Assembly (NCBI GenBank): GCA_035693105.1
Contig: DASSHC010000379.1
Location: 1 to 18,486 of the forward strand
Length of the DNA stretch: 18,486 nucleotides
From: DASSHC01 sp035693105
GTDB taxonomy: Bacteria > Chloroflexota > Chloroflexia > Thermomicrobiales > Thermomicrobiaceae
Direction of reading: 5' to 3'
Made by a program: the position numbers and the translations under genes. The notes under the pieces were generated by a model. The model was not told where the DNA came from. It searched no databases and saw nothing but the letters and a program-made list of their open reading frames with translations. Positions 6,738 to 13,344 of the stretch are shown in pieces; position 1 is the first letter of the stretch; every line of letters starts with the position of its first letter.

Positions 6738-8894
6738 GTGATCGAGCGGTCCCGTTTTTTCAACGGCCTGCCACGGCTCTTGCTGGCGCTCCTGCTGCTG
6801 CTGGCCCTGGCGCCGTCCGTGGTGCTCGCGGCCGATGGAAGCGCCTCACCTACGCCAACAGCCACAAGCACCCCGACCGGCAGCACGGATGAGACCAGCA
6901 CCGTGACCTCCGGGCCGTTCACCGGCTCCCACGCGACCGCGACCGTGACAGCGGCGCCGGCCCCGCCGGCGCCCGCCACGCCCGCGAGCACGCCAGCGAC
7001 CCCGGCCGCGAGCAACTGGGGTAACCAGTCCTCCAGTTGGGGTGCGGTCCCAACCCCGGTGCCGACCACCGCCGAGCCGGCCTCCGACAGCACGCCCGCC
7101 CCTGAGCCGGCGGCGACTCCGGCGCCGACGCCGGATGTGACCGCGACACCGGATACGACCTCCACTCCGGAGCCGAATCCGACCGCCGCCGCCACCGCCA
7201 TCGCTACCGCTACCGCCACTCCAACCGGGACGCCGGCGGCCTCGCCATCAGCCACGCCCACCGGGGCCGGCACGCCCGCCGCGTCAGCCACGACTCCGGC
7301 CGCGCCGACCACGGCCACGTCCACCCCGCCTGCGTCACCGACGCCGGCCACAGCACAGGCCACACCGGCCGCTTCCCCGGCGGCCGCGACGGCCGCGCCG
7401 CAGGTCGAGGCTCCGTCGAGCGCCGCGCCGTCGATCACGGTCAGTCCGAACATCCCCACGCCGGATTACCCGGCGCTGCAGTCGGGCATCGTGAGCGCGC
7501 CCGATCTGCCCCCGGCCGGTTCGGTTGTGCCGGCGACCTTCGCACAGAACATGAGCTGGTCCGAGGAGAGCGGCTGGCACTGGGTCTATGAGGCCTTCGA
7601 CGGCAGCCAGCGCTTTACCAGCGCCCAGTACGACGTGGCTTTCGGCGTGCCGCAGCCGGTGCCCTACTACGTCGCCACGCTCGTGCGCACCCTGGGCGCC
7701 GACGACGCTTGCGCCGATTGCGTGATGCTCGACAACTTCCAGCAAGGGCCGCCTAAGATTCTGGGCGGGGCCGACAACCCCGCGCTCACGGACGCCTACG
7801 CGCACATCAAAGACGGCGCTCGGCAGATGATCAAGGGCGGCTCCGTCTCGGGTGCCGCGCCGCGCTGGACCAAGGGTGCCTGGTACCTGAACTACGATCC
7901 AACGACCGGCAAGTTCTTCTCCTGGACCTGGGTGCCCGAGGACTGGACCGCGCAGGCGATGGAGCAGGGGCTCGTGCCGAGCCAGCCGCAGGGCATCGTC
8001 GTGGCCGCGACCTCCGGCCCCGGCGGGGTGCGGCTCTTCCCGCTGGCGGGCTCGTACCAGATCACCCAGCCCTATGGCTGCGTGCCGGCCAACGCCGGCT
8101 ACCCCAGCCCCGGCTCCTGCCCGGCCAGCCGGCCGAGCTTCCACGACGGCGTCGATCTCGGGGCGCCGGCGGGTACGCCGATCTTCGCCGCCGCCAGCGG
8201 CACGGTCATCTTCGCCGGGATCGACTCGACCGCCAGCGGCAACTCCAAGATCGTGATCCAGCTCGACGGCGACAACGCGGCCTATCAGAACATCTACCTG
8301 CACTGGCGCAAGTCCTTCGTCGGCGTCGGAATGCACGTCAGCGCGGGGCAGGTGATCGCCGAGGTCGGCTCGGTGGGCTACTCCACCGGACCGCACCTGC
8401 ACTTCACGGTGGTGCGGAACAGCGGCGGCACGGTCGATCCGCTGGCCTGGCTCAGGGCGTCGCTCCCGGCGCCGGTCGCCAACGCGCGCATCAACCCCGC
8501 CGACGCGGCCGGCATCATGGGCTGGGCGACGCTGGTCCAGCAGGCCGCCGCCGCGCACACGGTGCCGGCCGCGCTGCTGGCCGCGATCATGACGGTCGAG
8601 TCGGACGGCAACCCGCGGGCGATCTCGCCGCAGGGCGCGCAGGGGCTGATGCAGGTCATGCCCGACGAGTTCCAGCGCTACGGCATTCCGGTGGAGAAGT
8701 GGCTTGATCCGGCCACCAACATCGACACCGCCGCGCGGATTCTCGCCGAGACGCTCGGCCAGGGCGGCGCGATCGATCTGGCCATCCAGCGCTACTTTGG
8801 CATCGGCTGCGACGCGCTCGGCACCTGCACCGACGTCTATCTGGCGCGCGTGCAGCAGTGGGTCGACTACTACCAGAAGAACTTTCCGTCGTAG
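6738..8894 (+). CDS. Secreted peptidoglycan hydrolase: M23 endopeptidase fused to SLT lytic transglycosylase
   Basis: The 718-residue product has a signal peptide (residues 1 to about 31, ending SVVLA-AD). Residues 33 to about 235 are an unordered Thr/Pro/Ala/Ser-rich spacer. Residues 270-415 are a globular part I do not recognise, rich in Trp and Tyr, with C325 and C328. The M23 (LytM/lysostaphin-like) domain follows, with zinc ligands in FHDGVDLG (H469, D473) and GPHLHF (H553, H555) and a further H522; this fold cuts peptide cross-bridges in the cell wall. The C-terminal SLT domain (about 595-718) has the catalytic glutamate in VESDGNPRAIS (E621) and QGAQGLMQVMP, and would cut the glycan strand. 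Both wall bonds could thus be cut by one secreted protein. The GTG start has GGGGGG nine bases upstream. It may act in growth, spore or cell separation, or attack on other cells; this cannot be chosen from sequence. Confidence 0.93.
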   Translation: MIERSRFFNGLPRLLLALLLLLALAPSVVLAADGSASPTPTATSTPTGSTDETSTVTSGPFTGSHATATVTAAPAPPAPATPASTPATPAASNWGNQSSSWGAVPTPVPTTAEPASDSTPAPEPAATPAPTPDVTATPDTTSTPEPNPTAAATAIATATATPTGTPAASPSATPTGAGTPAASATTPAAPTTATSTPPASPTPATAQATPAASPAAATAAPQVEAPSSAAPSITVSPNIPTPDYPALQSGIVSAPDLPPAGSVVPATFAQNMSWSEESGWHWVYEAFDGSQRFTSAQYDVAFGVPQPVPYYVATLVRTLGADDACADCVMLDNFQQGPPKILGGADNPALTDAYAHIKDGARQMIKGGSVSGAAPRWTKGAWYLNYDPTTGKFFSWTWVPEDWTAQAMEQGLVPSQPQGIVVAATSGPGGVRLFPLAGSYQITQPYGCVPANAGYPSPGSCPASRPSFHDGVDLGAPAGTPIFAAASGTVIFAGIDSTASGNSKIVIQLDGDNAAYQNIYLHWRKSFVGVGMHVSAGQVIAEVGSVGYSTGPHLHFTVVRNSGGTVDPLAWLRASLPAPVANARINPADAAGIMGWATLVQQAAAAHTVPAALLAAIMTVESDGNPRAISPQGAQGLMQVMPDEFQRYGIPVEKWLDPATNIDTAARILAETLGQGGAIDLAIQRYFGIGCDALGTCTDVYLARVQQWVDYYQKNFPS

Positions 8895-8960
8895 GACGGG
8901 CCCTCGCTCCCGACCCCCTCGCCGGGCGCAGCCGTACGGGAGAGTGGGACCAGGTCAAGG

Positions 8961-9086
8961 TTGTAGAGGCAGACCTCCGTGTCTGCCCTCGTCGATCGTT
9001 TCATGGCGCGTCGGTCGCCACCCGCGTTTCCCCATTGCCAATGCGTAGGACATCCAGGGCGGACACGGAGGTCCGTCCCTACACAA
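8961..9086. repeat. Inverted repeat between convergent genes
   Basis: The left arm 8961-8989 (TTGTAGAGGCAGACCTCCGT then GTCTGCCCT) and the right arm 9056-9086 are reverse complements with a few changes and a 2-base gap, separated by 66 bases. The wording CAGACCTCCGTGTCTGCCC is like a widely dispersed bacterial intergenic palindrome. It fills the gap between the ends of the wall hydrolase and the M50 protease, so it could end transcription in both directions. No coding or transposase is seen in it. Confidence 0.7.
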
Positions 9087-9103
9087 CGATGTGCGGACCC
9101 GCG

Positions 9104-10246
9104 TCAGCGCCCGATCAGGCCGAGCGCTTCGGCGATGTCGCGGTAACTGAAGCGGCGGGTCGAGGTGCGCTGCAGGTGGCGGTAGACGTGCGCCAGGCGC
9201 TCGGCGGTGAAGACGCCGCGGTAGCGCCCGCCGGCGGTGATCGGGATCGCCGGCTGGCGCCTGGCCAGCATCTGCTGATGCACCGAGAAAACCGAGTCGT
9301 CCACGCTCATCGGGGTGACCGTGGTGTCCATCACCTCGCGCGCCGTAAGCTGCCCGGCGCCATTGAGCCGGCTCAGGATCTGCTCGCGCCAAAGCATACC
9401 CACCACGATCCCCCGGTCCACCACCGCCACGTCGCGCGCCCCGCCGCGCAGGGCGAAGCTGAGCGGCGCCTCGGGGTCGATGCCGCCCATATCCCAGACC
9501 GCGAACTGCGCCACCGGAAGCTTGCGCAGCACGTCCTCCAGGCGCGTCAGGCGCGACTCGACGTAGGCCGAGGCCACGATGAAGAGGGCCAGCAGCGGCA
9601 GCATCAGATCATGCATCAGCAGCCCGGCGATCACGATCAGGACGGCGAAGCCCTGCCCGACCAGCGAGGCGACCTGGGTCGCCGTCAGCCGATTGCTGAA
9701 ACCGGTCACCGCCGCGCGGAAGATGCGCCCGCCGTCCATGGGGAAGGCCGGCAGCAGATTGAAGAGCGCCAGCATCAGATTGGCGAACCAGAGCTGGAAG
9801 ATCAGCCCGCTGAAGCCGATCTCGCCGGCCAGCGAGAGGATCGCCAGGGGTGAAGACAGGTGCCGCGCCAGCACGATGGCCAGCAGCAGCGGAGTCAGCC
9901 CCAGCGCGACCAGCAGGTTGAGCAGCGGACCGGCCAGGGCGATCATCGCCTCGCGCCGCGCGCTGAGCGGCAGTTGCTGGATACGCGCCACACCGCCGAT
10001 CGGCAGCAAGACGATGTCGTGCACCGCCAGCCCGTAGCGCTGCGCCAGAAAGCCGTGCGCCAGCTCGTGCCCCACCACGCAGGCGAAGATCCCGACCAGC
10101 AGCACGAAGCCGAACCCCGCCCCCGCCCAGCCGTGGCGCGCCGAGACATCCCAATGGTAGGCGACCCAGGCCAGCGCCAGAACGATGCTGGGATGGAGCT
10201 TGACTTTGATCCCACGAATGGTGAGCAGGGCGATCGATGAGCCCAA
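9104..10246 (-). CDS. Site-2-type intramembrane metalloprotease (M50) with C-terminal CBS domains
   Basis: The 380-residue membrane protein has the zinc site HELAH (60-64) inside a transmembrane helix and the third ligand in NLLPAFPMDGG (163-173, D171), the two signatures of M50 site-2 proteases. About six hydrophobic segments fall between residues 18 and 228. After that come two CBS-like units (about 245-295 and 303-357, with AREVMDTTVTPMSVDD), typically adenine-nucleotide sensors in this subfamily. Family role: cleavage of membrane-bound substrates, often anti-sigma factors or leftover signal peptides. The start is a TTG at 10246 chosen because GGGAGGG lies about 6 bases before it; no in-frame ATG fits. 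Its substrate is unknown; rpoN lies on the other side of the shared upstream region. Confidence 0.93.
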   Translation of the reverse strand: MGSSIALLTIRGIKVKLHPSIVLALAWVAYHWDVSARHGWAGAGFGFVLLVGIFACVVGHELAHGFLAQRYGLAVHDIVLLPIGGVARIQQLPLSARREAMIALAGPLLNLLVALGLTPLLLAIVLARHLSSPLAILSLAGEIGFSGLIFQLWFANLMLALFNLLPAFPMDGGRIFRAAVTGFSNRLTATQVASLVGQGFAVLIVIAGLLMHDLMLPLLALFIVASAYVESRLTRLEDVLRKLPVAQFAVWDMGGIDPEAPLSFALRGGARDVAVVDRGIVVGMLWREQILSRLNGAGQLTAREVMDTTVTPMSVDDSVFSVHQQMLARRQPAIPITAGGRYRGVFTAERLAHVYRHLQRTSTRRFSYRDIAEALGLIGR

Positions 10247-10270
10247 CGCAACCCTCCCAGCCGCATGATA

Positions 10271-10290
10271 GCAGCCCGGTGCCGGGCTGC
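10271..10290 (-). promoter_or_regulatory. Perfect hairpin in the leader of the M50 protease gene
   Basis: GCAGCCCG and CGGGCTGC pair perfectly around GTGC (or nine pairs around a 2-base loop). It ends about 15 bases upstream of the GGGAGGG Shine-Dalgarno. It may be a leader stem or an operator; there is no T tract, so it is not a terminator. Confidence 0.4.
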
Positions 10291-10335
10291 CTAATCGGCC
10301 GGCGGCTCCGGTATGGTGTTCCCTGGCATCCGCCC

Positions 10336-10350
10336 TGGCACAAGCTGTGC
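10336..10350 (+). promoter_or_regulatory. Candidate -24/-12 (sigma-54) promoter upstream of rpoN
   Basis: TGGCAC (10336-10341), five bases, then GTGC (10347-10350) matches the sigma-54 consensus TGGCAC-N5-TTGC at nine of ten positions with the correct GG to GC spacing. It lies 235 bases before the rpoN ATG. No enhancer site can be named. This would mean autoregulation; chance occurrence in GC-rich DNA is a real alternative. Confidence 0.3.
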
Positions 10351-10452
10351 GTTAGCCCTGGTGCAGCGAGCGATGAACGAGAGTCATCGACGGCGCGTTG
10401 CCGCGGGCGAGCGTCACGGCGCAAGCGAGATCGCGTTGTAATAGCAAGAACC

Positions 10453-10481
10453 TTGCCAACGATTTGCCCGTCGGGTAGACT
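10453..10481 (+). promoter_or_regulatory. Candidate housekeeping promoter for rpoN
   Basis: TTGCCA (10453-10458) and TAGACT (10476-10481) are 17 bases apart, matching five and four of six consensus positions. The start of transcription would fall near 10488, about 98 bases before the rpoN ATG. Confidence 0.45.
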
Positions 10482-10585
10482 GAGGACGAGGTGCCGAAGA
10501 CCGCATTGCCGCTGACCATGTCCGGCGCTGATCCAAGCGGCGATGGAGCAGGCGGAATCGAGCAAATTCACGGAGGAGTCCGCGA

Positions 10586-12010
10586 ATGGCGGGAATGGAC
10601 ATCGGATACGAGCTCACCCCCGAGATGCGGGTTTGGATCTCGCCAAGCCTGATCGAGGCCAACTACATCTTGAGCCTCTCGCGCATGGAGCTCCAGGATG
10701 TGATCAAGCAGGAGCTCGAGGCGAATCCCGCGCTCGAAATGGAGGATAAACAGATCTGCCCCGTCTGCGGCGGAGTCATCGAGGGTTCCTTCTGCCCCAC
10801 CTGCATGATCAACCAGGCCCAGGAGTCGGAGCGGAGCGAGGAGTCCTACGAGGACTACCCCGAGACGCTCTACTCCAGTATCAGCCGCACGCGCGATGAC
10901 GGGGATGACTTCGATCCCATGACCCTGGTGGCCTCGGAGCTGACGCTGCCGGAGCAGATCCTCTCCGATGTCGCCACGCTCTGTCACAACGGCGACCTGG
11001 CGGTGGCGGAGTATCTGGTCGGCTCGCTCGACGATCGCGGCTTCATCACGCTCGACCTGGATGATGTCGCCCGGCGCTTCGGCAGGACGCGCGACTACGT
11101 CGAGCGCGTCGTCGGCTTCATCCAGTCGGTGGCGCCGATCGGCGTCGGCGCCCGCGACCTGCGCGAGTGCCTCCTCTTGCAGATCCGCTATCTGCGCGAC
11201 ATCGGTGTCGAGGTGCCGCAGTTCGTCGAGCCGATCGTCGAGGGCTTTCTGGATGAGTTCGGCTCACATAAATTCGGATACATAGCCAAAGAATTGAATA
11301 TCAACCACGAGGATGTCGAGGACGCGCGCGAGTTCATCCGCACGCACCTCAACCCTTATCCGCTGCAGAGCCAGGAGGCGCGCTACTGGAAGACGCCCCT
11401 GCGCTCGCCCTACGTCGCCCCCGACGTGACCGTCACGCTGCGCGACGAGAACTTGCACGTCGAGGTGGTCGATACCCGGCACTTTCACCTGCGCCTCAGC
11501 CCGCTCTACGGCCAGATCGCGCACGAGATCGGGCGCAGCCGCACCCGCGGCAACTACACCGACGGCGAACGGCAGCACATCCGCGAGTTCGTCAACCGCG
11601 CCAAGCTCTTCATGTCGAACATCAACCAGCGGCGCGAGACGCTCTTCAAGATCTCGCGCTGCATCGTCGATCTGCAGGAGGACTTCCTGCGCGGCGGCGT
11701 GCGCGAGCTGCGCCCGCTGACCCGCGCCATCGTGGCCCAGCAGGTGGGTGTGCACGAGTCCACCGTCAGCCGCGCCACCGCCAACAAGTTCGTGATGCTG
11801 CCCAACCGCAAGGTCATCCCCTTCAGTGACTTCTTCACCCCCTCGCTCAGCGTCAAGGACGTGATCAAGGAGCTGATCGAGAAGGAGCAGAACCCGCTGA
11901 CCGACCGCAAGATCTGCGATCTCCTGGCCAAGCAGGGCATCCGCATCGCGCGCCGCACGGTCGCCAAGTACCGCGCCGAGCTCAACATCCTGCCGAGCAC
12001 CATGCGCTAG
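10586..12010 (+). CDS. rpoN: RNA polymerase sigma-54 factor with a cysteine-rich insertion
   Basis: Sigma-54 directs RNA polymerase to -24/-12 promoters and needs an AAA+ activator to open DNA. The 474-residue product keeps the family layout. Region I (about 8-52) ends in the usual LEANPALE; the core-binding part spans about 115-320; the helix-turn-helix is VGVHESTVSRATANKF (387-402); and the RpoN box is ARRTVAKYRA (455-464), whose last residue is usually Glu. Two features differ from textbook RpoN. Region I lacks the Gln-rich start (MTPQLQQAI type) and reads LTPEMRVWISPSLIEANYI. Between region I and the core domain sits C58-PV-C61-x8-C70-PT-C73, a likely zinc ribbon, followed by an acidic stretch. 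The ATG has GGAGGAG (10572-10578) seven bases upstream. No activator gene is in the window. Confidence 0.95.
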   Translation: MAGMDIGYELTPEMRVWISPSLIEANYILSLSRMELQDVIKQELEANPALEMEDKQICPVCGGVIEGSFCPTCMINQAQESERSEESYEDYPETLYSSISRTRDDGDDFDPMTLVASELTLPEQILSDVATLCHNGDLAVAEYLVGSLDDRGFITLDLDDVARRFGRTRDYVERVVGFIQSVAPIGVGARDLRECLLLQIRYLRDIGVEVPQFVEPIVEGFLDEFGSHKFGYIAKELNINHEDVEDAREFIRTHLNPYPLQSQEARYWKTPLRSPYVAPDVTVTLRDENLHVEVVDTRHFHLRLSPLYGQIAHEIGRSRTRGNYTDGERQHIREFVNRAKLFMSNINQRRETLFKISRCIVDLQEDFLRGGVRELRPLTRAIVAQQVGVHESTVSRATANKFVMLPNRKVIPFSDFFTPSLSVKDVIKELIEKEQNPLTDRKICDLLAKQGIRIARRTVAKYRAELNILPSTMR

Positions 12011-12043
12011 CGATCGGCGGCCGACGAGGCCCTGAACCATGCT

Positions 12044-12078
12044 GGCCCCGGCAGCGAAAGCACCGGGGCCGTTTGCTG
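12044..12078 (+). terminator. Probable rpoN terminator hairpin
   Basis: GGCCCCGG (12044-12051) and CCGGGGCC (12063-12070) pair perfectly around an 11-base loop, 34 bases past the rpoN stop, followed by GTTTGCTG. The T tract is weak, so termination efficiency is uncertain. Confidence 0.5.
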
Positions 12079-12100
12079 TGCCCGGGCGCCGACCGCGCGC

Positions 12101-12106
12101 TATACT
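12101..12106 (+). promoter_or_regulatory. Candidate -10 element for pyrB
   Basis: TATACT lies 79 bases before the pyrB ATG and just after the rpoN terminator hairpin. A TTGCTG is present but 22 bases away, too far for a normal -35. No pyrimidine attenuator or PyrR-binding leader was recognised. Confidence 0.35.
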
Positions 12107-12185
12107 TCGACCGGCGCGGCGATGGATTCCGCGTTCGTACGCATCTTCTCTTCGACGATTCGCCTGGCCGCAGCTTGGAGGAGCC

Positions 12186-13133
12186 ATGCCCGTGACCGAC
12201 AGCGCCCGCCACGCCCTCAAGAACGTCCTGGCCGTCGAGCAGTTCGACCGCGCGCTGCTCGACGAGCTCTTCGCGCATGCCGACGAGATGCGGCAGGTGA
12301 TCGCCTCCGGCGGCTCGGACCGGTTGCGCGGGAAGATCCTGGCTACTCTCTTCTTCGAGCCGAGCACGCGCACCCGCCTGAGCTTCGAATCGGCCATGGC
12401 CCGGCTCGGCGGCGCCGTGCTCAGCGCCGAAAACGCGCGCGAGACCTCCTCCTTCGCCAAAGGCGAGACGATCGAGGACACGGCGCGCATCGTGGCGGGC
12501 TACGCCGACGCGCTGGTGATCCGCCACCCCGAGGAGGGCGCGCCGGCCCGCGCCGCCGCGGTCGTCGAAATGCCGGTGATCAACGCCGGTGATGGCAGCC
12601 ACGAGCACCCGACCCAGGCGCTGCTCGACCTCTACACCATGCGGCACGAGCTGGGGCGCGTCGACAACCTGCGCATCGCCATGGTCGGCGACCTCAAATA
12701 CGGGCGCGCGGCCCACTCGCTGGCGCTGCTCTTGACGCAGACGCGCGGCACTGAGCTGACCCTGGTCTCGCCGCCCAACGTGCGCCTGCCGGAGAGCGTG
12801 CGCGAGACGCTGACCTCGGCGGGGGTCTCCCTGCGCGACGAGCCGAACCTGATGCAGGTGGTGCCGCGGGTCGACGTGCTCTACGTCACGCGGGTGCAGC
12901 GCGAGCGCTTCCGCTCGGCCGAGGACTACGCCGAGGCGCGCGGCCGCTACGTGATCGACGAGGCGGTGATGGCGGCGCTCAACCCCGCCGCGATCCTGAT
13001 GCACCCGCTGCCGCGCGTCGATGAGATCAGCCCGCGCGTCGATCACGACCCGCGCTCGGTCTACTTCCGCGAGGCGCACAACGGCGTCTACGTGCGCATG
13101 GCCCTGCTCGACTGGCTGCTGGGAAAGGGGTAG
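12186..13133 (+). CDS. pyrB: Aspartate carbamoyltransferase catalytic subunit
   Basis: PyrB joins carbamoyl phosphate and aspartate to make carbamoyl aspartate, the second step of pyrimidine synthesis. The 315-residue length is typical. Carbamoyl-phosphate site FFEPSTRTRLSFESA (56-70), the mobile-loop lysine in SFAKGET (K92), HPTQALLDLY (141-150), MVGDLKYGRAAHSL (166-179) and MHPLPRVDEI (272-281) are all present, and the last two separate it from ornithine carbamoyltransferase. The open frame extends upstream to 12039 but the ATG at 12186 has GGAGGAG directly before it (spacing only about 4 bases) and begins family-like sequence. No pyrC or regulatory pyrI follows; the next gene converges. 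Confidence 0.96.
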   Translation: MPVTDSARHALKNVLAVEQFDRALLDELFAHADEMRQVIASGGSDRLRGKILATLFFEPSTRTRLSFESAMARLGGAVLSAENARETSSFAKGETIEDTARIVAGYADALVIRHPEEGAPARAAAVVEMPVINAGDGSHEHPTQALLDLYTMRHELGRVDNLRIAMVGDLKYGRAAHSLALLLTQTRGTELTLVSPPNVRLPESVRETLTSAGVSLRDEPNLMQVVPRVDVLYVTRVQRERFRSAEDYAEARGRYVIDEAVMAALNPAAILMHPLPRVDEISPRVDHDPRSVYFREAHNGVYVRMALLDWLLGKG

Positions 13134-13174
13134 CGGCGGCGCGCTGACCATCGAGGAGCTTGGGTTCCGCTCCA

Positions 13175-13297
13175 GGACGGTTCCCTCCACTTCGGTCGGG
13201 ATGACAGGGTAAAAGTGGGGCCTACCGGACGAGGCAATTCGTACTCGTCCGCCCCGATCTAACCCTGTCATCCCGAGCGCGGTCGAGGGATCCGTCC
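13175..13297. repeat. Inverted repeat between pyrB and the MFS gene (copy A)
   Basis: Arms 13175-13210 and 13262-13297 are imperfect reverse complements of 36 bases, with perfect pairing over the inner TCGGGATGACAGGGT. The centre is 51 bases. The stretch 13184-13237 matches 18323-18376 at 49 of 54 positions by my count, so this and the right-edge repeat are one family. The place between two converging genes would suit a bidirectional transcript end. Confidence 0.75.
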
Positions 13298-13344
13298 TCA
13301 CATGGCACCAGGACTCGTCAGTCGCCACATACCTTCGGACATTA

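Larger units (their letters stand above)
10247..10585. other. Divergent control region between the M50 protease and rpoN
   Basis: This 339-base gap holds the leader hairpin for the minus-strand protease and two promoter candidates for rpoN (listed separately). Short ORFs in it lack ribosome sites. Nothing else is recognised. Confidence 0.55.

Noticed and set aside
6680..7459. 259-codon minus-strand ORF of Val/Ala/Gly repeats
   Set aside because: It is the mirror of the Thr/Pro/Ala-coding spacer of the wall hydrolase; the low-complexity sequence keeps the opposite strand open.
7335..8558. 407-codon minus-strand ORF
   Set aside because: Antisense to the M23 and SLT coding region, no recognisable domain, Arg/Gly/Val/Asp-rich as expected of a shadow.
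10271..10290. Terminator reading of the GC hairpin
   Set aside because: It lies upstream of both divergent genes, with no T tract on either side, so no transcript is known to end there.
12039..12185. N-terminal extension of the pyrB frame
   Set aside because: It would start inside the rpoN terminator hairpin; the ATG at 12186 has its own GGAGGAG and gives the normal PyrB length.
11264..12490. 408-codon minus-strand ORF across the end of rpoN and the start of pyrB
   Set aside because: It spans two well-supported genes on the other strand and has no family features.
11982..13328. 448-codon minus-strand ORF opposite pyrB
   Set aside because: pyrB carries all catalytic motifs; the antisense frame is open only because of composition.
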